Assembly: GCF_019402445.1 (NCBI RefSeq)
Contig: NZ_SRZM01000126.1
Location: forward strand, 1 to 14,288
Reading direction: 5' to 3'
Length of the DNA stretch: 14,288 nt
Source of the DNA: Brachyspira pilosicoli
Lineage (GTDB): Bacteria; Spirochaetota; Brachyspiria; Brachyspirales; Brachyspiraceae
Position 1 is the stretch's first letter, and every line of letters starts with the position of its first letter. The notes beneath the pieces are model-generated. The model was given only the letters and a program-made list of their open reading frames with translations, had not been told where the DNA came from and did not search any database. Position numbers and translations under genes: made by a program. Below are positions 1 to 7,673 of the stretch, piece after piece.

Positions 1-359
1 ATAATAATATTAATTATTCTAATGATTATACTCATCATATAATACAGCTTTATGCTATGGGTAAAGTACCTTTCTTGGATAATCAGCTTTGGCTTAATAT
101 GCTTGGAGAGTATACTTGGAGAGATAATGATGCTCATTATTTAAGATTTGAGTTAGGTCTTGAATGGAAAATGCTTAATATTGCTATACGTCCTTTATTT
201 TATATACCTGTTGATAATGATAACAGAAATAGATTTGATAAAAGTAAAGATTTATTTTGTTTAGAATATAGTGCTTATGTAAAATTTGACCCTGTTTACT
301 TTGGTTTTCAAGGCTCAACTGATGGAAGATACTATATTGCTATGAAGGCTTTATTTTAG
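1..359 (+). CDS. C-terminal part of a probable outer-membrane beta-barrel protein (partial)
   Basis: The reading frame is open from the left edge (first full codon at position 3) to TAG at 357-359. The ATG at 57 is therefore probably an internal Met, and the gene starts outside the window. About 119 residues are visible. They show alternating polar/aromatic stretches typical of amphipathic beta-strands, such as LRFELGLEW, YSAYVKFDPVYFGFQG and YYIAMKALF. Polar loops rich in Asp and Asn lie between them (VDNDNRNRFDKSKD). The protein ends in Phe, with alternating hydrophobics before it, which is the usual C-terminal signature recognised by the BAM outer-membrane assembly machinery. No enzyme motif is seen. 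I do not recognise the exact family; a spirochaetal surface protein or porin-like barrel is the best inference. No U-tract terminator follows; the next feature is a palindromic repeat. Confidence 0.6.
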   Translation, partial: NNINYSNDYTHHIIQLYAMGKVPFLDNQLWLNMLGEYTWRDNDAHYLRFELGLEWKMLNIAIRPLFYIPVDNDNRNRFDKSKDLFCLEYSAYVKFDPVYFGFQGSTDGRYYIAMKALF

Positions 360-380
360 TTTCTAAATTTATAAAAGAGC

Positions 381-467
381 TTACCGCACGGTGAATAAAA
401 TTTTGTTCGTAAATTAATTAGAAATACAAATTTAATTAAAAAACAAAATCCGCTTACCGTGCGGTAA
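381..467. repeat. Palindrome-ended repeat, copy 1
   Basis: An ~87 bp element bounded by TTACCGCACGGTGA (381-394) and TTACCGTGCGGTAA (454-467). The two ends are inverted repeats of each other, and the symmetry continues inward: ATTTTGTT near 400-406 faces AACAAAAT at 442-449. Each end is also itself a near-perfect palindrome, TTACCG + 2 nt + CGGTAA. The middle is AT-only. It matches copy 2 (717-803) nearly base for base in the same orientation. No ORF or transposase lies inside, so it is MITE-like or a dispersed intergenic hairpin repeat. In RNA the whole element could fold into one long imperfect hairpin. Confidence 0.75.
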
Positions 468-488
468 ATAGATTTTGTTCTTAATAAA

Positions 489-696
489 AACTTGGGCGGG
501 CGTTAACATTCCTAATTAATCAATAAAAAATAATTTAAATTAAAATTTCAAAATATGCTATAAAAAATAAAGGGCGGGGTATGTAATTAAAATTTTATCC
601 ATACTCCCCACCCTCTAGGATTTTTAAATTATATGATATTTTTGTATTACTTTTCTTTTTTATTTACACTGTAATATAAATTCCCACCCTAGTTGT
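489..696. repeat. Nested G-run/C-run inverted repeats
   Basis: Between the two palindrome-ended repeats lie two nested inverted pairs, in an otherwise A/T sequence. The inner pair is GGGCGGGGTATG (572-583) against CATACTCCCCACCC (600-613), complementary apart from one 2-nt offset and one G/T position, with a 16-nt AT loop. The outer pair is AACTTGGGCGGGCGTT (489-504) against AATTCCCACCCTAGTT (679-694), with 12 of 16 positions matching after reverse complementing. The G/C clusters stand out strongly from the surrounding AT background. Function is unknown; a transcript hairpin or a mobile-element remnant are both possible. Confidence 0.55.
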
Positions 697-716
697 TTTT
701 AAATTTAAAAACCTAT

Positions 717-803
717 TAACCGCACGGTAAATAAAATTTTGTCCGTAAATTAATTAGAAATGCAAATTTAATTAAATAAAAAAATTCGCTTACCGTGCGT
801 TAT
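717..803. repeat. Palindrome-ended repeat, copy 2
   Basis: Second, same-orientation copy of the 381-467 element. The left end is TAACCGCACGGTAA (717-730). The right end is TTACCGTGCGTTAT (790-803), where the last half-site is degraded relative to CGGTAA. The central AT stretch (CGTAAATTAATTAGAAAT and onward) is nearly identical to copy 1. It ends about 30 bp before the trmB promoter, so it could affect trmB transcription, or isolate trmB from upstream read-through. Confidence 0.75.
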
Positions 804-833
804 AACGCTTATTTTATTCTTTATATATATATA

Positions 834-861
834 TTGACATAAAGATTAATTAATATATCAT
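834..861 (+). promoter_or_regulatory. Sigma70-type promoter for trmB
   Basis: A perfect -35 hexamer TTGACA (834-839) is followed after 16 nt by TATCAT (856-861), one mismatch from TATAAT. The predicted start is about 20 nt upstream of the trmB initiation codon. In such an AT-rich genome -10 matches are common, but a full TTGACA is not. Confidence 0.55.
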
Positions 862-889
862 TCAAATAAAATTACTAGGAGTTTATAGT

Positions 890-1534
890 TTGAGAAGTTT
901 AAACCTAAATGAAGAAATACTTAATTTTTATTTGATAGATGATTTTAATACAGAAGATAAAAATATTATAGTAAAAGAACTAGAAAATAGATTATCAAAT
1001 ATCAAAAACTTGGAGCTTGAAATAGGAAGCGGAAACGGTAAATTTATAGTAGAGCTTGCTATGAACAATAAAGATAAATATTTTGTAGGAATAGAATATT
1101 CTTTTAAGGCAGCCAAAAAAGCAATATCTAAAGCTTATAAAAGAGATATAAAAAACCTTACTATTATATTCGGCGAAGCTAATAATGTAATAGATAATTA
1201 TATTAAAAATAAATACTATTTTGATAAAATATACTTAAACTTTCCAGACCCTTGGCCAAAGAAAAAACATGCACATAGAAGAATATTTAATAAAGAATTT
1301 TTAAGTAAAATGCATCCGCTTTTAAAAGATGATGGTATATTTTATTCTGTTACAGATGATGATAATTATGCACTTGAAATAATGAACCCTATATACAAGG
1401 AAGATAGTAATTTCAAAAATATTCTAAATGAAGATTATGTTCATAGTTTGGAAGGATACGGCGTTACACTTTATGAAGAAAAAATGAGGGCTATAGGGCA
1501 TAATATATATTTTTTCGCACATAAAAAGTCTTGA
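890..1534 (+). CDS. trmB: tRNA (guanine-N7-)-methyltransferase TrmB
   Basis: Cytoplasmic SAM-dependent enzyme that methylates N7 of guanosine 46 in the tRNA variable loop. The Rossmann SAM-binding motif is LEIGSGNGKF (residues 43-52), followed by FVGIEYSFKAAKKAI (65-79), where Glu69 would bind the SAM ribose. The family signature NFPDPWPKKKHAHRRI spans 117-132 and carries the catalytic Asp of NFPDPWP. The C-terminal substrate motif GVTLYEEKMR lies at 191-200. The length, 214 aa, is normal for the family. The start is TTG, chosen because AGGAG (877-881) sits 8 nt upstream and the next in-frame Met is residue 58, inside the fold. The gene appears monocistronic: it has its own promoter, and the next gene also has one. 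Nothing unusual is seen in the protein itself. Confidence 0.95.
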   Translation: MRSLNLNEEILNFYLIDDFNTEDKNIIVKELENRLSNIKNLELEIGSGNGKFIVELAMNNKDKYFVGIEYSFKAAKKAISKAYKRDIKNLTIIFGEANNVIDNYIKNKYYFDKIYLNFPDPWPKKKHAHRRIFNKEFLSKMHPLLKDDGIFYSVTDDDNYALEIMNPIYKEDSNFKNILNEDYVHSLEGYGVTLYEEKMRAIGHNIYFFAHKKS

Positions 1535-1547
1535 TATATAATTTTTA

Positions 1548-1576
1548 TTGATATTTTTATTTAAATTCATTATATT
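1548..1576 (+). promoter_or_regulatory. Sigma70-type promoter for the cation exporter
   Basis: TTGATA (1548-1553), a 17-nt spacer, then TATATT (1571-1576). Both hexamers are one mismatch from consensus and the spacing is optimal. It lies in the 78-nt gap after trmB and about 37 nt before the ATG at 1613. Confidence 0.5.
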
Positions 1577-1612
1577 TAAAATAGTTTAAAAAATGAATGA
1601 AGGTAAAAAACA

Positions 1613-2494
1613 ATGAATATAAGCAATGAAAAAAAATCTAAATATATGATAATAGAAGGAATAGTATCAGTAATTATAAATGTATTATTATTTGCATTTA
1701 AATATATAGTAGGAATGCTTACAGGCTCACTTTCTATAATGGCAGATGCATGGCATTCATTAAGCGATTGCATAAGTAGCATTATAGTTATCATAGGCGG
1801 AGTATTTTCTAAAAAACCAGCAGACAAAGAACATCCTTTCGGTCATGGCAGAATAGAGCTTATAACTAGTTTTATTGTTGGTATTATGCTTGTGTTTATA
1901 GGCTATAGTTTCTTTTCTGAGGCTATAAAAAATATTCTAAATAAAAAAACTGCTTCATTTACAATAATAGCCATTGTTGCTATGATAATTTCTATTGTAG
2001 TTAAAGAATTATTAGCACAGTATTCACTTTGGGGATATAGAAAATCTGGCTCAAAATCATTGTATGCAGATGCTTGGCACCATAGAAGCGATAGCATTAC
2101 TTCTATAATCATACTAGTTGGTATATTGGTAGGAAAAAATTTATGGTGGATGGATAGCGTATTAAGTATATTAGTTTCACTTGTAATTTTTTATGCCGCT
2201 TTCGATGTTATAAAATCAAGTATAGAGCCTTTAATAGGAGAATACCCTTCAGATGATATTATTAAAGATATTAACAGCATAGCTAATGAACTTAATATAA
2301 ATAATGATAATTCAAATCTTCATCATTTTCATATACATACATATGGCGACCATACAGAGATAACATTCCATATGCGTTTTCCAAAAGATATGACTGTAGA
2401 AGAAGCTCATAATAAAGTAAGCGTTTTAGAAAAATCTATAAGAGATAAAATGAATATAGAATCTACTATACATATAGAATGCTATAAGAATTAA
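1613..2494 (+). CDS. Cation diffusion facilitator (CDF) family metal exporter
   Basis: Inner-membrane proton-coupled antiporter of the CDF/ZnT/FieF family, which expels divalent metal, usually Zn2+. The six expected membrane spans fall at roughly residues 12-33, 36-62, 82-104, 114-133, 160-176 and 182-200. The transport-site motifs are present in both key helices: H48-xxx-D52 (ADAWHSLSD) in TM2 and H156-xxx-D160 (ADAWHHRSD) in TM5. His/Asp in both helices is the pattern usually linked to zinc. The cytoplasmic domain (about 205-293) is His-rich (HHFHIH at 237-242, then H247, H253 and H287), consistent with the regulatory metal sites of the family. Length 293 aa is typical. GAAGG at 1599-1603 precedes the ATG. 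No metal-responsive regulator is adjacent, and no operator is obvious. Substrate specificity is inferred from motif only. Confidence 0.9.
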   Translation: MNISNEKKSKYMIIEGIVSVIINVLLFAFKYIVGMLTGSLSIMADAWHSLSDCISSIIVIIGGVFSKKPADKEHPFGHGRIELITSFIVGIMLVFIGYSFFSEAIKNILNKKTASFTIIAIVAMIISIVVKELLAQYSLWGYRKSGSKSLYADAWHHRSDSITSIIILVGILVGKNLWWMDSVLSILVSLVIFYAAFDVIKSSIEPLIGEYPSDDIIKDINSIANELNINNDNSNLHHFHIHTYGDHTEITFHMRFPKDMTVEEAHNKVSVLEKSIRDKMNIESTIHIECYKN

Positions 2495-2723
2495 ATATAT
2501 TAAAATATAATTTTATTTTTGTTTTTATTATATTTTATATAAGAAACATCATTTATAAATTGTTAAATAGCATATTTGAAACATTTTAAGCATATCTATT
2601 TAACATAATATATATTTATTATGTTACCTTATGTTACAATAACAATAAAAAAAACTAATTAAAAATTAAAAACTTACGATAAGTAAAGTATTAGTAGTAA
2701 ACTATTTTTTAAGGAGCATAATA
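2495..2723 (+). promoter_or_regulatory. Intergenic leader upstream of flgK with alternative hairpins
   Basis: This 229-bp gap contains several symmetric elements. An AT-only 11-bp inverted repeat (2501-2511 with 2527-2537) lies just after the exporter stop and might act as a weak terminator. A longer hairpin pairs TGTTAAATAG + ATAT (2561-2575, one bulged C) with ATAT + CTATTTAACA (2592-2605). A second hairpin pairs AACATAATA (2602-2610) with TATTATGTT (2617-2625). The last two share bases 2602-2605, so they cannot fully form together. ATGTTAC occurs twice with a 10-bp period (2621 and 2631). Function is not shown. Confidence 0.4.
2656..2682 (+). promoter_or_regulatory. Possible sigma28 (FliA-type) promoter for flgK
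   Basis: TAAT (2656-2659), a 15-nt spacer, then TACGATAA (2675-2682). This resembles the flagellar sigma28 pattern TAAA-N15-GCCGATAA, with 6 of 8 positions matching in the -10 element. It lies 41 nt upstream of the flgK ATG. The assignment is an inference from motif plus gene type. Confidence 0.4.
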
Positions 2724-4637
2724 ATGTCAACAAGCTCATTTTTTGGCATAGAATTAGGTAAAAGATCCCTTCAAAACTTCAAAACAGCATTAGAAGTAAC
2801 AGGACATAATATAAATAACGTAGCCACTAAAGGATACAGCAGACAAAGAGTAGTAATGCGTACATTCGATAAGCCTTTAGAAGAGCCTAGTCTAAACAGA
2901 GCAGAACGTGCAGGACAAATAGGTCAAGGTGCTGAAATAACTACAATAGAGAGATTAAGAGACCAGTTTATAGATTCAAAAATAATGGTAGAACTCGGAA
3001 GCGATGGATATTGGAAAACAAAAAACAATTATTTACAGCAATTAGAGGCTATATATAATGAGCCTGGTGAATATAACTTGAGAAATGATTTGGATGCATT
3101 CTGGGACGCTTGGCAGGAGATGAGCGTTAACCCTGCTGAAAGAGGTACAAGAATGACATTAGTAGAGAGAGCTGATAGAATAAATAACTCATTCAATCAA
3201 ATGTATAATCAAATGGATTCCATGAGAAATAATTTAAATGCTCTTGTAGAAAATAAAGTTAATAGAATTAATGATATAGCTAACTCTATTAGAAGCTTAA
3301 ATACTGCTATAGTTAAACAAGAAGCATTGGGTCAGAGTCCTAATGATTTATTAGACAAAAGAGATTTATTATTAGATGAATTATCTTCTTTGGCTAATGT
3401 TGATATAAAATCTATTGACCCTGATGAAACAATGATTTACATAGGAAGCCGTTCATTAATACAGGGAAATGTGGTGAACAAATTAACTTTAGAGAGAAGT
3501 GCTCTTAATGAAGGCATGTTTGATGTTTATTGGGAAAATGACCATGTACAGCTTAATTTACAGGGCGGAGAATTAAAGGCTTTATTAGAACTTAGAGATG
3601 TGGACACTGTTGATGCTATAAATGATTTAGACACTTTAGCTATGAATTTAGCTGACAGTGTAAACGAAATACACAGAAGCGGTTTTGGTTTAAATCAGGA
3701 AACAGGAGTTGATTTCTTTACTATGAATAAACAAACTCCTTCTGTTATAGGAAACTATGATTTAAATAATGACGGCACTGAAGATTCTACTATAATGTTT
3801 AAGGTGAGCGGTGTAAATAGTGTTGATATTAATGCTAGTATAGGAAGCTCTGGAACATTGGTATTTGGAAGCAAAACAAGAGAAGGTGCTGATGTTGCTA
3901 TAGATTATACTGCACAAATGAAAGTTGGGGAATTAATAGACAGAATAAACTCAAGCGATGCTAATGTATCAGCTTATTTAGATGATAATAACAGACTTGT
4001 ATTAAAAGCTAAAGGTTTTGATGATTATGTTAAGCCTTCATATTTTATTAAGCATATAGAAGATTCTGGAGACTTTTTAGTTGGCATATCTGGTTTATTA
4101 AATCAGTCTGGAGCTAATGGTGCTTATAATTGGCAAACTACAAATCAGGTTAATCAATTAGCTGGAGATTTCAGAAACTTTACTGTAACACCAGAAAAAC
4201 ACCCTGCTGCTGCAATTAGTGTAAATGATATTATAAGAAATGATGTTAATTATATAGCAGCTTCAAAAGGTATAGATACTACAGGCAATGGTTTCAATGA
4301 TAAATGGAATGGCGTTGGTGATGGTTCTAATGCTTTGGCTATAGCTAATTTGAAAAATAAAGAAATAATGGTGGATAGCAAATCTACATTTAATGATTTT
4401 TACACTGGAAGTATTTCTCAAATAGCTTCAAGAACAGAAACAGCAAATTCTGAAAGCGAAAAACAAACTATTGTTATGGAATATCTTGAAAAATTAAGAC
4501 AATCAGTTTCTGGGGTTAATTTAGATGAAGAAGTAGCACAAATGGCAATGTATCAGCACGGATATAATGCCTCTGCAAGAGTTGTTAGTGTTATGGATCA
4601 GCTTCTTGATGTGGTAATAAACAGAATGGGTGTGTAA
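2724..4637 (+). CDS. flgK: Flagellar hook-associated protein FlgK (HAP1)
   Basis: Structural protein at the hook-filament junction. In spirochaetes the filament lies in the periplasm. The N-terminal rod/hook-family signature is intact: a short helix, then ALEVTGHNINNVATKGYSRQ (residues 23-42). The C-terminal D0 helix is also intact, with LDEEVAQMAMYQHGYNASAR (600-619) followed by VVSVMDQLLDVVINRMGV. These paired helices form the D0/D1 core. The middle region is long and variable, as expected for exposed domains. At 637 aa it is longer than enterobacterial FlgK (about 550) but in line with spirochaetal versions as I recall them. AAGGAG (2711-2716) lies 7 nt before the ATG. The usual partner flgL does not follow; the gene ends in its own terminator, so it looks monocistronic. 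Confidence 0.95.
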   Translation: MSTSSFFGIELGKRSLQNFKTALEVTGHNINNVATKGYSRQRVVMRTFDKPLEEPSLNRAERAGQIGQGAEITTIERLRDQFIDSKIMVELGSDGYWKTKNNYLQQLEAIYNEPGEYNLRNDLDAFWDAWQEMSVNPAERGTRMTLVERADRINNSFNQMYNQMDSMRNNLNALVENKVNRINDIANSIRSLNTAIVKQEALGQSPNDLLDKRDLLLDELSSLANVDIKSIDPDETMIYIGSRSLIQGNVVNKLTLERSALNEGMFDVYWENDHVQLNLQGGELKALLELRDVDTVDAINDLDTLAMNLADSVNEIHRSGFGLNQETGVDFFTMNKQTPSVIGNYDLNNDGTEDSTIMFKVSGVNSVDINASIGSSGTLVFGSKTREGADVAIDYTAQMKVGELIDRINSSDANVSAYLDDNNRLVLKAKGFDDYVKPSYFIKHIEDSGDFLVGISGLLNQSGANGAYNWQTTNQVNQLAGDFRNFTVTPEKHPAAAISVNDIIRNDVNYIAASKGIDTTGNGFNDKWNGVGDGSNALAIANLKNKEIMVDSKSTFNDFYTGSISQIASRTETANSESEKQTIVMEYLEKLRQSVSGVNLDEEVAQMAMYQHGYNASARVVSVMDQLLDVVINRMGV

Positions 4638-4662
4638 AACATCTTCTAAAAATACAATAAAC

Positions 4663-4697
4663 AAAGCGGTATCTATTTTTATGGATATCGCTTTTTT
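4663..4697 (+). terminator. Rho-independent terminator after flgK
   Basis: AAAGCGGTATC (4663-4673) pairs with GATATCGCTTT (4684-4694) over 11 bp with one G-U pair and a 10-nt loop. A T-run (4692-4697) follows directly. It starts 26 nt after the flgK stop, and is one of the few hairpins here with real G/C in the stem. Confidence 0.85.
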
Positions 4698-4705
4698 AAT
4701 TTAAG

Positions 4706-4731
4706 TATTGTATAATTAAATATTGTATAAT
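4706..4731. repeat. Tandem TATTGTATAAT direct repeat
   Basis: The 11-mer TATTGTATAAT occurs at 4706-4716 and again at 4721-4731, a 15-bp period, each ending in a consensus -10 hexamer TATAAT. The block is also bounded by the inverted ends AGTATT (4704-4709) and AATACT (4729-4734). It lies between the flgK terminator and the MCP gene. It could be a duplicated promoter element or a regulator site; no good -35 hexamer is seen at standard spacing. Confidence 0.5.
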
Positions 4732-4733
4732 AC

Positions 4734-4761
4734 TAAAAAATATACTTAGTTATTCCGAGAT
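4734..4761 (+). promoter_or_regulatory. Possible sigma28-type promoter for the MCP gene
   Basis: TAAA (4734-4737), a 16-nt spacer, then TCCGAGAT (4754-4761), resembling TAAA-N15-GCCGATAA with the CCGA core kept. It is followed by ATTAGTAGTAA (4760-4770), an 11-mer that also occurs in the flgK leader (2690-2700). It is a weak match on its own; the chemotaxis gene context supports it. Confidence 0.35.
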
Positions 4762-4792
4762 TAGTAGTAATATAGTAGGAGCATTTTAAAAA

Positions 4793-7594
4793 ATGAGTAT
4801 AAGACTTCGTATCACTTTAATGATATTTGCTGTAATGGCTTTTGTTGCTATTAGTTCTAACTTCTTAAGCAGCAACCTTAATATAGAAACTTTCTATAAA
4901 GTTATTGATGATAATATGAATAATAATTTCAAAATCATAGCTAATAACTTTGAAAATAAATTCTACGCATCTCAAGAAGAAGTCAATAAATTATCATATA
5001 GGTCCGCCCTAACATTTAATACAGTAGATAGAAGAACTGATACATATTTAAACGATAATGCTTCAAACTTTTTAATGCAAAATATTAATGAATCAAATCC
5101 ATATATTGATAGAATGTTAAGTATTCTATTTATACCAAATTATACTTTAGGTTTTAATGAGCTTCCTAAATCATATAATATCAATACAAAAACAACTAAT
5201 TTTACAATTATAACTAATGATGCAAATGGAATATGGAGCAATTTAAATACTTATTCCCCTACAGATGTATATTATAAGACTTTTTTGTCTTCTATGTTTA
5301 ATAGAACATTATTTAATATATCTAAAACTATTATTGAAAATAATACTATTATTGGTGTTGCTAATGTTGCCTTGTTTTTTGACTACACTAATACTAGCGA
5401 AATAAAAAATATTTTTGATATAGATTCATCTGAATTATTAATTATTAATAAAAATGATTTAACTATTATTAATTCTAAAGATAATAGATTAAATAAAAGT
5501 AAACTTGATATTATATATCCTGTTTATTATCAATTATTCAATTCAAATTTAGCTAAAGATGAAATAGTAACAGAAAATGTAAACATATACGGTAAAGATT
5601 ATAGAGTTTATATAAAAAGCATATCTGATGTTTTAAATATAGTTATGCTTATACCTAATTCTTATTATGATTCACAGATAAGTTATATGAATAGGTCTAT
5701 AGTTTATACTATTATTATGGTATTTGTTATATCTGCTATTATAATAGGATTTTTTATAAAATTAATATTCTCATCATTAACTAGAATCTCTGATATAGTA
5801 GGCGATTCTATTAATAATAAAGATTTATCCGTTGATATACCAGAACTTTCAGGAGGGGATGAGGTATCAGAAATAACAAGATGGATGGGAATATTAAGTG
5901 GTAATTTCCAAGCTACTATAGCAAGTATCAAAAAAATAATATCTATATCTAAAAAACAAAGTGATAGATTTACAAACCAAATATCTTCAAATGCTGATAT
6001 AATAAATAATATAAATGATTCAATAGAAAATATTAAAACTAACATTAACGAAGAATTAAATAACTTAGAAATAGTAGAAAACAGTAATAAAAATATTTTG
6101 GAATACATAGATATTAACTCTAATAATATAGATGAAATAGATAGAGATACTAAAGAACTTCAAGAAAAAATAATAAAAGAGGGCGACAGCATAGATCAAA
6201 TATCTGTATCTGTAGAACAAATGTCTAAAACTATAGAAGGTATAGATAATATAATATTTAATGCTTCTAATAAGGCAAAAGAATTACATATAGCTTCAAT
6301 GAAAAGTAAAGAGAAAATGCAAGCTACATCAACAGCCACAAGTGATTTAAGAAATGCTTTAGGTTTTATATCGAATTTCGTAAGTTCAATAAGAAACATA
6401 GCACATCAAACAAACTTACTTGCTATGAATGCAGCTATCGAGGCAGCTCATGCTGGTAAATATAGTTCTGGTTTTGCTGTAGTTGCTGAAGAGATAAGAA
6501 AATTATCAGAAGTTTCAAACGAACAAGCTGATAATGCTAATAAAGTATTACAAACAATAGAAGAAAAAATAATAGTAACAAGTAATGATTTAACAGAGTC
6601 TACTGCACAATTTGATATGTTGGCTAGAGATGTACAAGAAGTTACAGAGATAATGGGAAGCGTACACAACTCTTCTGTTGAACAATTAAAAGCTATTAAT
6701 GAAATAGTTAATTCAATTACTACAATATCTAGTTCAAGTGATAATATTAAAAAACAATATATCAATGTGGCAAGCAAATTAGGAGATATAAAAAATAATA
6801 TTAATACTTTAAATACTTTATCTGTTAGTGCTTCTAAATCTATGGCTAAGCTTAGAACTACATCAAATGCTATATACGAAAATATTGATAAAATATATTC
6901 TAACTCTAATGAGCTTTCTACTTATGCAAACACAATGACTAGATTTGCAAATGATAATAATAAAATATTAACAGATTTAAATGACGAAATATCTAAATAT
7001 ACTATAAATACAAAATCCTCTTCAGCAACTACAACACAAAGGGTAAGAGGAATATCTTTAATAATATTAAAAGATTTTGTAAGAGAGAAATTTGGAGAAG
7101 ATGGTTATCAAAAATGGCTTACTGCTATGGAACCTGCTTCTTCACTAATATTTAAAAACGATATATCTATAAAAGAATGGTATCCTTTTATGGCTGGTTT
7201 CCATAACCCTCACAAACTTGTATGTGATTTGTTTTATGATGGGGATAATGCCGGTATAAGAGATATTGCTGAATATCACTATAGTAGACTTATACCTAAA
7301 TACTTTAATATAATATTATTATTCGTGCCTAGATATTATATTTTACGTTATGTGGCTGAGGTAATATTTAAAGAGATACATGACCCTGTTAGAATTGAAG
7401 TTATTAAAAGCAGAAAAAGACTATTAGTAGCTCATATGAAAAACTTTACAGGAAACCCTGAAATATTGGAGCTATCTTTAATGGCTTGGTCTTCTTTACT
7501 ATTGGGTTCTATTACGCACGTTAAATCTTCTTTAGAGATAACTAAATCTATTAAAGATGGAGAACTTTATACTGAATTCGTTTTAAAATGGTAA
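4793..7594 (+). CDS. Methyl-accepting chemotaxis protein with extra C-terminal sensor-like domain
   Basis: Membrane chemoreceptor that signals to CheA/CheW. TM1 is at about residues 5-27, followed by a ~275-residue periplasmic sensing region, probably of Cache type by size. TM2 is at about 303-327, a HAMP segment follows to about 380, and then a long coiled-coil signalling domain. The hairpin tip is canonical: [20 protein letters not shown] (533-552), then [20 protein letters not shown]. After the coiled coil and a Ser/Thr linker (738-748) the protein does not stop. A compact domain of ~185 residues (about 750-933) begins [20 protein letters not shown] and ends in TEFVLKW. It resembles the DUF2378 / V4R / haem-NO-binding superfamily pattern as I remember it, but this was not searched. 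No CheR-tethering NWETF-type tail is present. AGGAG (4777-4781) precedes the ATG by 11 nt. Total length, 933 aa, is well above a usual MCP. Confidence 0.93.
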   Translation: MSIRLRITLMIFAVMAFVAISSNFLSSNLNIETFYKVIDDNMNNNFKIIANNFENKFYASQEEVNKLSYRSALTFNTVDRRTDTYLNDNASNFLMQNINESNPYIDRMLSILFIPNYTLGFNELPKSYNINTKTTNFTIITNDANGIWSNLNTYSPTDVYYKTFLSSMFNRTLFNISKTIIENNTIIGVANVALFFDYTNTSEIKNIFDIDSSELLIINKNDLTIINSKDNRLNKSKLDIIYPVYYQLFNSNLAKDEIVTENVNIYGKDYRVYIKSISDVLNIVMLIPNSYYDSQISYMNRSIVYTIIMVFVISAIIIGFFIKLIFSSLTRISDIVGDSINNKDLSVDIPELSGGDEVSEITRWMGILSGNFQATIASIKKIISISKKQSDRFTNQISSNADIINNINDSIENIKTNINEELNNLEIVENSNKNILEYIDINSNNIDEIDRDTKELQEKIIKEGDSIDQISVSVEQMSKTIEGIDNIIFNASNKAKELHIASMKSKEKMQATSTATSDLRNALGFISNFVSSIRNIAHQTNLLAMNAAIEAAHAGKYSSGFAVVAEEIRKLSEVSNEQADNANKVLQTIEEKIIVTSNDLTESTAQFDMLARDVQEVTEIMGSVHNSSVEQLKAINEIVNSITTISSSSDNIKKQYINVASKLGDIKNNINTLNTLSVSASKSMAKLRTTSNAIYENIDKIYSNSNELSTYANTMTRFANDNNKILTDLNDEISKYTINTKSSSATTTQRVRGISLIILKDFVREKFGEDGYQKWLTAMEPASSLIFKNDISIKEWYPFMAGFHNPHKLVCDLFYDGDNAGIRDIAEYHYSRLIPKYFNIILLFVPRYYILRYVAEVIFKEIHDPVRIEVIKSRKRLLVAHMKNFTGNPEILELSLMAWSSLLLGSITHVKSSLEITKSIKDGELYTEFVLKW

Positions 7595-7614
7595 ATATTA
7601 ATCTATTAAATATT

Positions 7615-7643
7615 TTGATATTTTTGATATTATACAATATAAT
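7615..7643 (+). promoter_or_regulatory. Strong sigma70-type promoter for the lnt-cheB-lipoprotein operon
   Basis: TTGATA (7615-7620), a 17-nt spacer, then a perfect TATAAT (7638-7643). It sits in the 79-nt gap after the MCP stop and about 30 nt before the lnt start codon. It is the best housekeeping-type promoter match in the window. Confidence 0.65.
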
Positions 7644-7673
7644 ATATACAAAAAAAATTAGGAAATTATAAAA

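Noticed and set aside
57..359. A complete 100-aa protein starting at the ATG at 57
   Set aside because: The frame is open upstream to the window edge, there is no ribosome site before 57, and the sequence looks like the end of a beta-barrel.
489..613. G-quadruplex from the GGGCGGG / GGGCGGGG runs
   Set aside because: Only two G-runs occur close together on one strand; four are needed, and inverted-repeat pairing explains the pattern better.
381..803. Repeats considered as a CRISPR array
   Set aside because: Only two copies, separated by 250 bp of unrelated, structured DNA; no regular spacers and no cas genes.
360..889. Possible insertion sequence
   Set aside because: Inverted-repeat ends are present, but there is no transposase ORF or fragment between or beside them; called a repeat only.
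5704..6777. Three minus-strand open frames antisense to the MCP gene
   Set aside because: They mirror the coiled-coil coding frame, have no ribosome sites, and encode low-complexity hydrophobic peptides without recognisable domains.
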